DNA of 64,000 bases from Candidatus Competibacteraceae bacterium (lineage in GTDB: Bacteria; Pseudomonadota; Gammaproteobacteria; Competibacterales; Competibacteraceae), in assembly GCA_016713505.1 (NCBI GenBank), contig JADJPA010000001.1:3159001-3223000 (forward strand), given 5' to 3'. The position numbers and the translations under genes are program-made. The notes beneath the pieces are model-generated. The model was given only the letters and a program-made list of their open reading frames with translations. It did not search any database and was not told where the DNA came from. Shown here in pieces: positions 9,171 through 16,003 of the stretch (positions are counted from its first letter, which is position 1; each line of letters starts with the position of its first letter).

Positions 9171-9725
9171 ATGTCTCCCGATAATCTGATCTGGATCGAT
9201 TTGGAAATGACCGGTTTGAACACGCAAACCGACCGTATCATCGAAATTGCCACCATCGTTACCGACAGCCAGCTCGCCATTCTAGCCGAGGGCCCGATGT
9301 TGGCCATCCATCAAAGCGATGCGATGCTGGCGGCGATGGATGACTGGAATCAGAAGCAACACGGCGAATCCGGCTTGATCGAGCGCGTCCGCGCCAGCAC
9401 CACGGATGAAGGAGAGGCCGAACGGCTGACCTTGGAATTTCTGAGCCGGCACGTACCGAAGGGAAAATCGCCGATGTGCGGCAACAGCATCTGCCAGGAC
9501 CGACGGTTTCTGGCCCGCTGTATGCCGGAATTGGAAGCCTATTTCCACTATCGCAACCTAGACGTGAGCACCCTTAAGGAATTGGCGCGGCGCTGGTACC
9601 CGGAGCAGGGCAAGGGGTTCAACAAAAGCTCAACCCATTTGGCGTTACAGGACATTCGGGATTCGATTGAGGAGTTGCGCTTTTATCGCCAGCGTTTGTT
9701 CGTGGCGCCGCTCGCCGCCGGTTGA
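9171..9725 (+). CDS. orn: Oligoribonuclease
   Basis: A 184-aa DEDDh exonuclease. Exo I is WIDLEMTGLN, exo II is GNSICQDRRFL, and exo III has HLALQDIRDSIEEL with the catalytic His/Asp. It degrades 2-5 nt RNAs, including pGpG. The ATG at 9171 gives the standard N-terminus; the open frame upstream belongs to the rsgA antisense region. It is divergent from rsgA. Confidence 0.96.
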   Translation: MSPDNLIWIDLEMTGLNTQTDRIIEIATIVTDSQLAILAEGPMLAIHQSDAMLAAMDDWNQKQHGESGLIERVRASTTDEGEAERLTLEFLSRHVPKGKSPMCGNSICQDRRFLARCMPELEAYFHYRNLDVSTLKELARRWYPEQGKGFNKSSTHLALQDIRDSIEELRFYRQRLFVAPLAAG

Positions 9726-9733
9726 CGGCGCGT

Positions 9734-9880
9734 TCAGACCGCGACCGGCAAGGCGGGATCGTTGCCCCAGCCCGACCAGGAACCCGGATAGCCGCGCACG
9801 CGCGGGCAGCCCAAGTAGCATAGCACGCAATAGGTGTGCGCCGAGCCCGCACTTTTCTGGACCGTCGGCCCCAGAACGGT
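9734..9880 (-). pseudogene. Decayed C-terminus of a rhodanese-type sulfurtransferase
   Basis: On the minus strand, about 49 codons ending at TGA (9734-9736) read like the end of a two-domain thiosulfate/3-mercaptopyruvate sulfurtransferase: SAHTYCVLCYLGCPRVRGY, then GSWSGWGNDPALPV. Intact members have AHTYFVLRYLGY and GSWSEWG here. The loop that should carry the catalytic Cys reads TVQKSAGSAH, with no Cys in the expected place. Upstream the similarity disappears. I read this as a remnant filling the gap between orn and the DUF502 gene. Confidence 0.6.
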
Positions 9881-9962
9881 CTTGGCGGGTGGGCGGCCTT
9901 GCGCTTCACTGGAACGGTCGCCATAAATCAGCTACTGTGTGGGTCCCTTGAGGTTTCGAGCA

Positions 9963-10682
9963 ATGCCGTCCAGCAAACTGCCTCACAAGCTATCCCCACA
10001 CGCGCAACGGTATCTGCTCACCGGGATTTTGACCATCGTCCCGATCTGGATCACCTGGTTGGTGTTCGAGATTGTCCTGCGTCAGTTGACCCGAGCCGGC
10101 AAACCCGGCGTTTGGGCGCTGTCCCGCGCGATCCGCGACGACTTGCCGATTTTGTCGGATTTGTTGCTTCAAGTCTGGTTTCAAAATCTGCTGGCGGCGT
10201 TGATTACCTTGCTCGGATTGTACCTGCTGGGTTGGGCGGCGACCAAGGTGATCGGCCGGCGGGTGATCGCCAGCTTCGATACCTTGATCGGCCGGGTGCC
10301 GGGCGTTCAAGCGGTTTACGGCGCGGTTCGCAAGCTGATTCAATCCTTTCAGCAGGAAACCTCCCAAACGTCCCAACGGGTGGTCTTGATCGAATTTCCG
10401 GGGCCGGGCATGAAGACCTTGGGTTTTATCACCCGCGTCCTGCGCGACCAAACCACGGGTCAGGAGCTGGCGGTGATCTACGTGCCGACCGCGCCCAACC
10501 CGACTTCCGGTTATCTGGAAATCGTGCCGTTGGCCGCCGTGACGGTGATCGATTGGACCATGGATCAAGCGATGACCTTCGTCCTGTCCGGCGGGGCGGT
10601 GTCTCCTGATTTGCTCGACTTCAGCGGCGGGGCGCGCCGCGAGGGGGTCCAGTCGAGCGCGGTGGAAGCCAAGGAAGCCTAG
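9963..10682 (+). CDS. DUF502 family membrane protein
   Basis: A 239-aa protein with two N-terminal membrane segments (YLLTGILTIVPIWITWLVFEIV and NLLAALITLLGLYLLGW) and a soluble C-terminal domain (PGVQAVYGAVRKLIQSF, VVLIEFPGPGMKTLGFIT, VYVPTAPNPTSGYLEIVP). This is the DUF502 pattern; the biochemical function is unknown. The ATG at 9963 is preferred over an in-frame GTG eight codons upstream because it gives the usual family start. Confidence 0.85.
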   Translation: MPSSKLPHKLSPHAQRYLLTGILTIVPIWITWLVFEIVLRQLTRAGKPGVWALSRAIRDDLPILSDLLLQVWFQNLLAALITLLGLYLLGWAATKVIGRRVIASFDTLIGRVPGVQAVYGAVRKLIQSFQQETSQTSQRVVLIEFPGPGMKTLGFITRVLRDQTTGQELAVIYVPTAPNPTSGYLEIVPLAAVTVIDWTMDQAMTFVLSGGAVSPDLLDFSGGARREGVQSSAVEAKEA

Positions 10683-10686
10683 AGGC

Positions 10687-10711
10687 CGCGAGCGCCTTGC
10701 CGGCGCTCGCG
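10687..10711. terminator. Strong GC hairpin between convergent genes
   Basis: CGCGAGCGCC (10687-10696) and GGCGCTCGCG (10702-10711) form a perfect 10-bp stem with a 5-nt loop. It lies exactly between the DUF502 and ETF-QO stop codons. There is no T-run, so it may act as a bidirectional barrier or RNA 3' end stabiliser rather than a classical terminator. Confidence 0.5.
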
Positions 10712-10717
10712 GGCGCT

Positions 10718-12352
10718 TCACATGTTGGGGTAATTCGGCCCGCCGCCGCCTTGCGGCGTCACCCAGTTGATGTTCTGAGTGGGGTCCTTGATGTCGCAGG
10801 TCTTGCAGTGGACGCAGTTCTGGGCGTTGATCTGCAAGCGTGGGTTGTTGCCGTCGCCGTCGCGAACGATTTCGTAGACGCCGGCCGGGCAGTAGCGCTG
10901 TTCGGGCGCGTCGTACAGCGCCAGATTGACCTGGATCGGCACGCTGGCGTCCTTCAGCGTCAGATGGCAGGGTTGGTCTTCCTCGTGGTTGGTGTTGGAG
11001 ATGAACACCGAGGACAGCCGGTCGAAGCTGATCACCCCATCCGGTTTCGGATAGTCGATCTTGTAGCACTCGCTGGCTTTCTTCAGCTTGGTGTGGTCGG
11101 GCTTGTGATGGAAGGTCCACGGCGCCCTACCCCGGAACAGGTAGGTGTCGAGCGCCGAATAGGCGATCGCCGCCCACAGCCCCCAACTGAACGAGGGCTT
11201 GATGTTGCGGACGTCATAGAGTTCTTTCCACAGCCAGCTTTGGCGCAGTTTATCGGGATAGTCCGTCACTTCATCCGCGCCGCGTCCGGTCTTGACCGCC
11301 GCGAACACCGCTTCCGCCGCCACCATTCCCGACTTCATGGCGGTATGCGTGCCCTTGATCTTGGGCATGTTGAGGAAGCCGGCGGTGTCGCCGATCAGCA
11401 CGCCGCCGGGAAACGTCAGTTTGGGAAGCGACTGGATGCCGCCGGCCGAAATAGCGCGCGCGCCGTAGGCGATCCGCCGGCCGCCCTCGAAGGTCGGGCG
11501 GATGTCGGGATGGGTCTTGAAGCGCTGAAATTCCTCGAACGGCGATAAATGAGGATTGGCGTACCCCAGGCCGAGCACGAAGCCGACCGCTACCTGGTTG
11601 TTTTCCATGTGATAGAGGAAGGAGCCGCCGTAGGTGCTGGGGTCGAGCGGCCAGCCGACAGTGTGGACGATCTTGCCCGGCGCGTGTTTGGCGGGATCGA
11701 CTTCCCACAGTTCCTTGATGCCGATGCCGTAGGTCTGCGGATCTACGCCCTCGCGCAAGTTGAAACGCTCGAACAGGGTCTTGGTCAGCGAACCTCGGCA
11801 GCCTTCGGCGAACAGGGTGTAACGGGCGCGCAGCTCCATGCCGGGCGCGAACTGGTCGGTCGGCTGGCCTTCGCGGTTGAGGCCCATGTCGCCGGTGGCG
11901 ACGCCGACCACCGCGCCCTCATCGTTGTACAGCACTTCGGCGGCGGCGAAACCGGGGTAGATTTCCACGCCCAACGCTTCGGCCTGCGTCGCCAGCCAGC
12001 GGCACAGATTGCCCAGGCTGATGATGTAGTTGCCGTGGTTGTTCATCTGCGGCGGGGTCGGCAGCCGGTAGGAGATTTCGCGGGTCAGCAGCAGGAAGCG
12101 ATCTTCCGTGGCGGGGGTATTCAGTGGTGCGCCCCGCTTCTTCCAATCCGGGATCAGTTCGTTCAAGGCGCGCGGTTCGATCACCGCGCCGGACAGGATG
12201 TGCGCCCCGACTTCGGAGCCTTTTTCGATGAGGCAGACGCTGACCTCCCGCTCGTTTTCCGCCGCCAGTTGTTTGATGCGGATGGCCGCCGACAGGCCCG
12301 ATGGGCCAGCGCCGACGATCACCACATCATATTCCATCGTTTCGCGTTCCAT
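10718..12352 (-). CDS. Electron transfer flavoprotein-ubiquinone oxidoreductase
   Basis: A 544-aa protein. The N-terminal FAD-binding motif is VVIVGAGPSGLSAAIRI, followed by GAHILSGAVIEPRAL, FAEGCRGSLTK and GDTAGFLNMPKIKG. The C-terminal 4Fe-4S domain has NCVHCKTCDIKDPTQNINW. This is the complete ETF-QO (FixC-related) architecture. It passes electrons from ETF, reduced by acyl-CoA and amino-acid dehydrogenases, to ubiquinone at the inner membrane. The start follows AAGGAGA at normal spacing. No etfAB genes are in the window. Confidence 0.96.
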   Translation of the reverse strand: MERETMEYDVVIVGAGPSGLSAAIRIKQLAAENEREVSVCLIEKGSEVGAHILSGAVIEPRALNELIPDWKKRGAPLNTPATEDRFLLLTREISYRLPTPPQMNNHGNYIISLGNLCRWLATQAEALGVEIYPGFAAAEVLYNDEGAVVGVATGDMGLNREGQPTDQFAPGMELRARYTLFAEGCRGSLTKTLFERFNLREGVDPQTYGIGIKELWEVDPAKHAPGKIVHTVGWPLDPSTYGGSFLYHMENNQVAVGFVLGLGYANPHLSPFEEFQRFKTHPDIRPTFEGGRRIAYGARAISAGGIQSLPKLTFPGGVLIGDTAGFLNMPKIKGTHTAMKSGMVAAEAVFAAVKTGRGADEVTDYPDKLRQSWLWKELYDVRNIKPSFSWGLWAAIAYSALDTYLFRGRAPWTFHHKPDHTKLKKASECYKIDYPKPDGVISFDRLSSVFISNTNHEEDQPCHLTLKDASVPIQVNLALYDAPEQRYCPAGVYEIVRDGDGNNPRLQINAQNCVHCKTCDIKDPTQNINWVTPQGGGGPNYPNM

Positions 12353-12582
12353 CGGGCTCTCCTTCGGTTTTTATAGGGTTGAAGAGACCAGAAGCGCTCG
12401 ATTGCCAGGGAGCGTTTCCGAAGGATTGGAATTTTAAGCGCGATCGCCGCGAACAGCCAGCGAAACACGCGGCTGATCGGAGCGTAATTTATTCATTAAA
12501 GACAATTTTTGGAGAAACAAATTTTTGCCGCAATTGGGTTGGGACAGCGTCAATACGGATGATCGATCATGATGGAAGGCCG

Positions 12583-13290
12583 TCAAGAAAGCCCCACTTG
12601 CTCCAACCAAGCGGACCAGCAACGCCGGCCTCGTTCTTGGGCGGCGGCGGCGTGGCGGACGGTTTCGGCGCGCAGCAGCGGCACGCTCAAACCCTCCGTC
12701 CCGGCGATTTCCCCGGCATGGCCGATAAACCAGCGCTCCAGACCCCACGCGCTGGTCTCGATGTGGAATTGCAAAGCCAGCGCGCGCTGGCCCCAGGTAA
12801 ACGCTTGATGCGGGTAGAGATCGCTGGAGGCGAGTAGCGTCACGCCGTCGGGTAACTCGAAGGTGTCGCCGTGCCAGTGCAGCACCGGGGTTCGATCGGC
12901 GAACGCGGCGAGCGGGTGCGTGAGGCCGGCGTCTGTCAAGCGCAGCGGCGTCCAGCCGATTTCCTTGCGGCCTCCCGGATAAACCCGGCCGCCCAACGCC
13001 CGCGCCATCATCTGACAGCCGAGGCAGATGCCGAGCGTCGGTCGGTCGGCCTTCAATCGCGTCTCCAACAGGCGCAATTCGTCGCGGATGAACGGATAGG
13101 CTTCGTCTTCATAGACGCCGATCGGCCCGCCCAGCACCACCAGCAATTCGTCGGCCAGCGGGTCCAGCGCGGCGAGGTCGTCGTACCCGGCTTCCACATA
13201 GCGAATCGCGAAGCCGCGCTCCAGCAGCACTGGAGCGAAGGCGTCGAGATCCTCAAACGCGACGTGACGGAGCGCGACGACGGATTTCAT
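12583..13290 (-). CDS. Class I glutamine amidotransferase (GMP synthase-like)
   Basis: A 235-aa class I amidotransferase domain. The nucleophile elbow is GICLGCQMMA, with Cys near residue 90, the oxyanion/Gly strand is LVVLGGPIGVYEDEAYP, and the His-Glu pair is LQFHIE. It stands alone with no synthetase domain, like the GuaA-like amidotransferases related to gamma-glutamyl hydrolases; the natural substrate is unknown. The 230 bp upstream of ETF-QO, between the two genes, are AT-rich and hold no other gene that I can support. Confidence 0.85.
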   Translation of the reverse strand: MKSVVALRHVAFEDLDAFAPVLLERGFAIRYVEAGYDDLAALDPLADELLVVLGGPIGVYEDEAYPFIRDELRLLETRLKADRPTLGICLGCQMMARALGGRVYPGGRKEIGWTPLRLTDAGLTHPLAAFADRTPVLHWHGDTFELPDGVTLLASSDLYPHQAFTWGQRALALQFHIETSAWGLERWFIGHAGEIAGTEGLSVPLLRAETVRHAAAAQERGRRCWSAWLEQVGLS

Positions 13291-13359
13291 GGTGGGGCGC
13301 GGAAGGGGCTGGGCTGATTGAAATGGAAACCTGCTGTTCGGATCGCCAGAAGCCTTGTT

Positions 13360-13920
13360 CTACACCTTGTCAGGCTCAAAGCCGCCAGCATCCGTCGGAG
13401 TTCTAGGCTTGCGCTTGATGGAAAGGTCTGGCGGCGTGCCATGGATCATCTGTCCGTGGGCCATCACGTATTTGATCGGAATTTTCGGGTTATTAATGTC
13501 CTTTCTGCCGTCCGCATGCCACTTCTGCTCCCACTTGTCGAAGTAGAACTCAAGGTTAGCGGGTTCGAGCAGATAGACCGTTTGAAGCACAATATGCCGA
13601 TAGACTGCAAACACCCAAGGTACCTTCCGATATTTAGCAATGATGACGGGGTTCATGTGGTGATGAGTCGAAAATCCGTGGGTCAGCTCGATGTTGACCG
13701 ATTTCAGTTCATATTCACGCCCGGAGCCATCCACTGCATCGTTGCCTTCGCGGCCCGGAATGATTTTCAAGCCTAGCATCAGTAGAACCTGCAACAACTT
13801 GCCGCCATTGTCCTGAAATATGTCATCAATCCCGTGCTTGGTGGCAAGAGCCTGATATTCCTGTACGGCGGGCCAGATTTCGAGTAGGCGCTGGTAGTCG
13901 TCGTGCGGCGTCAGCATCAC
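13360..13920 (-). CDS. PvuII-like type II restriction endonuclease
   Basis: A 186-aa protein that I recognise as a close homologue of R.PvuII. It shares FQDNGGKLLQVLL, PGREGNDAVD, YELKSVNIEL, GFSTHHHMNPVIIAKYR, FYFDKWE and DINNPKIPIKYVM. The catalytic Asp, Glu and Lys of the PD-(D/E)XK core are at about 61, 71 and 73, equivalent to D58/E68/K70. It should cut CAGCTG to leave blunt ends. Its start overlaps the controller gene's stop (ATGA), so expression depends on the C transcript, which delays endonuclease in a new host. Compared with PvuII it has a C-terminal extension of about 25 residues. Confidence 0.95.
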   Translation of the reverse strand: MMLTPHDDYQRLLEIWPAVQEYQALATKHGIDDIFQDNGGKLLQVLLMLGLKIIPGREGNDAVDGSGREYELKSVNIELTHGFSTHHHMNPVIIAKYRKVPWVFAVYRHIVLQTVYLLEPANLEFYFDKWEQKWHADGRKDINNPKIPIKYVMAHGQMIHGTPPDLSIKRKPRTPTDAGGFEPDKV

Positions 13921-14153
13921 TTCTTCGGTTCCTCAAGTAGTAATGCAGGAGAGACTCCGAGCGCCAATGCCAATCGTTCGATGTTGTCGATGGAAATATT
14001 CCGCTCACCACGCTCCACCGATCCGACATAGGTTCGATGTAGGCCTGCTGCATCGGCCAATGCCTCTTGAGAAAGGCCGAGCCCTTCTCGCGCCTTCCTC
14101 AGATTCAGCGCGAAACGCTTTCTTGTGGTTGAGGAATTTAACTTCCTGTTCAT
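13917..14153 (-). CDS. Controller (C) protein of the PvuII-like system
   Basis: A 78-aa single-domain XRE helix-turn-helix protein. Residues about 15-70 form the HTH (RKAREGLGLSQEALADAAGL, YVGSVERGERNISIDNIERL). Controller proteins bind C-boxes as dimers, first activating and later repressing their own promoter and the coupled R gene. The C-box pair lies 24-49 bp upstream. A CATTAT sequence resembling a -10 element ends 7 nt before the ATG, so the C-R mRNA may be leaderless, as known for other C genes. Confidence 0.93.
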   Translation of the reverse strand: MNRKLNSSTTRKRFALNLRKAREGLGLSQEALADAAGLHRTYVGSVERGERNISIDNIERLALALGVSPALLLEEPKK

Positions 14154-14176
14154 TCGCGCGATAATGCGCAGATGAT

Positions 14177-14202
14177 GACAATGAATCTACAGACTTTGAG
14201 TA
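14177..14202. promoter_or_regulatory. C-box pair for the controller protein
   Basis: Two 11-bp half-sites of the form GACTNNNAGTC are separated by 4 bp: GACAATGAATC (14177-14187) and GACTTTGAGTA (14192-14202). They match 6 of 8 and 7 of 8 defined positions. The better site is distal to the C gene, the usual activating site. The weaker one is proximal and overlaps the expected -35, the usual repressing site. The pair lies in the divergent C/M region and could also influence M. Confidence 0.75.
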
Positions 14203-14209
14203 GCACTAC

Positions 14210-15205
14210 ATGCTGATGAAATCTAAAATTGTCCCGGCCTACTACACCTCTAAAGGAGTCGCTTTCATTGGCGACTCGCGCGAGTTGCTAGAGGAGTTAG
14301 CGGACGAGAGCGTGAACCTTGTGGTCACCAGCCCGCCGTTCGCTCTGCAACGCCAGAAGGAATACAGGAACCTTGACCAGCACGCTTACATCGATTGGTT
14401 CTTGGAGTTCGGGCGCATCGTCCATCGAAAACTCCGCGATGACGGCAGCTTTGTCGTTGACTTTGGCGGGGCCTACATGAAGGGTGTCCCGGCGCGAAGT
14501 CTTTACAATTTCCGTGTCCTGATCCGTATGGTTGACGATTTAGGCTTTTTTCTAGCGGAGGATTTCTATTGGTTCAATCCGTCGAGGTTGCCGAGTCCGA
14601 TTGAGTGGGTCAACAAGCGCAAGCTGCGCGTGAAAGATTCCGTCAACACCGTGTGGTGGTTCAGCAAGACTGAGTGGCCAAAGTCAGACATCACGAAAGT
14701 CCTCGCCCCCTATAGCGTCAGGATGAAGAAACTGATTGAGAATCCAGATAAGTTCTACACGCCCAAGGTCCGTCCGTCCGGGCACGACATTGGCAAGGGG
14801 TTCGCCAAAGATAACGGCGGGGCGATCCCCCCGAACCTGCTACAGATTTCCAATTCCGAATCCAACGGCCAGTACCTGTCAGGCTGCAAGGCCGTGGGTA
14901 TCAAGAGCCATCCCGCTCGCTTCCCCGCGAAGCTGCCTGAGTTCTTCATTCGGATGCTCACGGAGCCAGACGACCTCGTGGTGGACATATTCGGGGGTTC
15001 GAACACTACTGGGCAGGTGGCAGAGGCAGAAGGGCGGCGCTGGATGGCCTTCGAAGCATTACCTGAGTACGTAGCGGCGTCCTCGTTCCGCTTTCTCAAC
15101 AAGGGCATTAAACCGGAGCAAATGCAGGCTCTTTACAAGAAGATCGTGGCGGGAGAGTCAGTAAGCATTGAAGAGTTCCGCAAACAGACCGAACTCGTGT
15201 TGTGA
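14210..15205 (+). CDS. PvuII-like DNA N4-cytosine methyltransferase
   Basis: A 331-aa beta-class amino-methyltransferase. The catalytic motif IV TSPPF is at 40-44, and the SAM-binding motif I (DIFGGSNTTG) comes late, near 259, the order expected for M.PvuII. It should methylate the internal cytosine of CAGCTG. It is divergent from the C-R operon with C-boxes between, the same gene order as the plasmid-borne PvuII system. ATG at 14210 or 14216 are both possible; neither has a strong ribosome site. Visibly lower GC than its neighbours suggests horizontal acquisition. Confidence 0.95.
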   Translation: MLMKSKIVPAYYTSKGVAFIGDSRELLEELADESVNLVVTSPPFALQRQKEYRNLDQHAYIDWFLEFGRIVHRKLRDDGSFVVDFGGAYMKGVPARSLYNFRVLIRMVDDLGFFLAEDFYWFNPSRLPSPIEWVNKRKLRVKDSVNTVWWFSKTEWPKSDITKVLAPYSVRMKKLIENPDKFYTPKVRPSGHDIGKGFAKDNGGAIPPNLLQISNSESNGQYLSGCKAVGIKSHPARFPAKLPEFFIRMLTEPDDLVVDIFGGSNTTGQVAEAEGRRWMAFEALPEYVAASSFRFLNKGIKPEQMQALYKKIVAGESVSIEEFRKQTELVL

Positions 15206-15392
15206 GCGGATGATCGAAGCCGGAAAGAAGAAAACTATCTCAAGGGCGGCTTTTTCTTCTCAAGTCGTCTTACCGCCGCGTGGCACCTTTTCTAGCACTT
15301 TTTTCTAGCACTTTTCGGTGGGCGAGTGGTTAGGCGGACGTGATCTTCGAACCATTTTGTAATCTCAGTAAATACAGCAGATACAGCAAAAG

Positions 15393-15480
15393 TGGCGGAG
15401 AGGGTGGGATTCGAACCCACGGACCCTCGCGGGTCAACGGTTTTCAAGACCGTCGCAATCGACCGCTCTGCCACCTCTCC
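15393..15480 (-). tRNA. tRNA-Ser (TGA)
   Basis: An 88-nt class II tRNA read on the minus strand from GGAGAGG at 15480 to an encoded CCA at 15393-15395. The 5' GGAGAGG pairs with CCTCTCC. The anticodon loop is CTTGAAA (anticodon TGA), there is a long variable arm, and the T-arm is GGGTTCGAATCCC. The PvuII-like system ends 187 bp away. That gap holds two TTTTCTAGCACTTTT-like repeats and no gene. Confidence 0.97.
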
Positions 15481-15561
15481 AATACGCACCATTCTAACGA
15501 TCCCCCACCGGTGATGCCAGTTTCCCCGCAAGGGTTCGCGGGCTGGAGCGCTTGCGTCTTA

Positions 15562-15975
15562 TCAAGCGCGCTGTTTTCGGGTCGCTTCCGGCTGGTAGGT
15601 CACCGCCAGCACTCGCAAGGTCATGGTTCGGCCCCCAGGCAGCGGCCATTCGATAGACTGACCGACCGACAAACCCAGCAGGGCGCTGCCGACTGGCGCC
15701 AAGATCGAGACTGTGCCATGGGTCATGTGGCTGTCGTCGGGATAAACCAGGGTCAGTTCAAATTCCCGGCCGCTGGCTTCTTCCACGAAGCGCGCCGTCG
15801 AATTCATGGTGATGACATCCGGTGGAATGGCGTCGGGTTCTACGACCTCGGCCCGATCCAATTCGTGGCGCAGCGCATCGAGTCCGGGCGCGTGTTCGGG
15901 CGATACCGTATCCAGCAGTCCTTCCAACCGTTCTAAATCCTGACTGGAGACGATGATCTGAGGCTCGGCGGTCAT
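15562..15975 (-). CDS. rnk: Nucleoside diphosphate kinase regulator Rnk (GreA/B C-domain)
   Basis: A protein of about 137 aa. A short helical N-terminus (SSQDLERLEGLLDTV) is followed by the GreA/GreB C-terminal FKBP-like domain (FELTLVYPDDSH, VSILAPVGSALLGLSVGQSIEWPLPGG). This is the Rnk architecture: an RNA-polymerase secondary-channel binder lacking the long Gre coiled coil. I chose ATG at 15975 because GGAA lies 9 nt upstream; ATG at 15984 is also possible. It sits just downstream of opgH on the same strand. Confidence 0.88.
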   Translation of the reverse strand: MTAEPQIIVSSQDLERLEGLLDTVSPEHAPGLDALRHELDRAEVVEPDAIPPDVITMNSTARFVEEASGREFELTLVYPDDSHMTHGTVSILAPVGSALLGLSVGQSIEWPLPGGRTMTLRVLAVTYQPEATRKQRA

Positions 15976-16003
15976 TGTGGTCATTTCCAATGGAGGAGGT
16001 CCT

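Noticed and set aside
15291..15330. Repeated TTTTCTAGCACTTTT near tRNA-Ser as an attachment site
   Set aside because: The copies are adjacent to each other, do not match the tRNA, and no integrase accompanies the PvuII-like genes.
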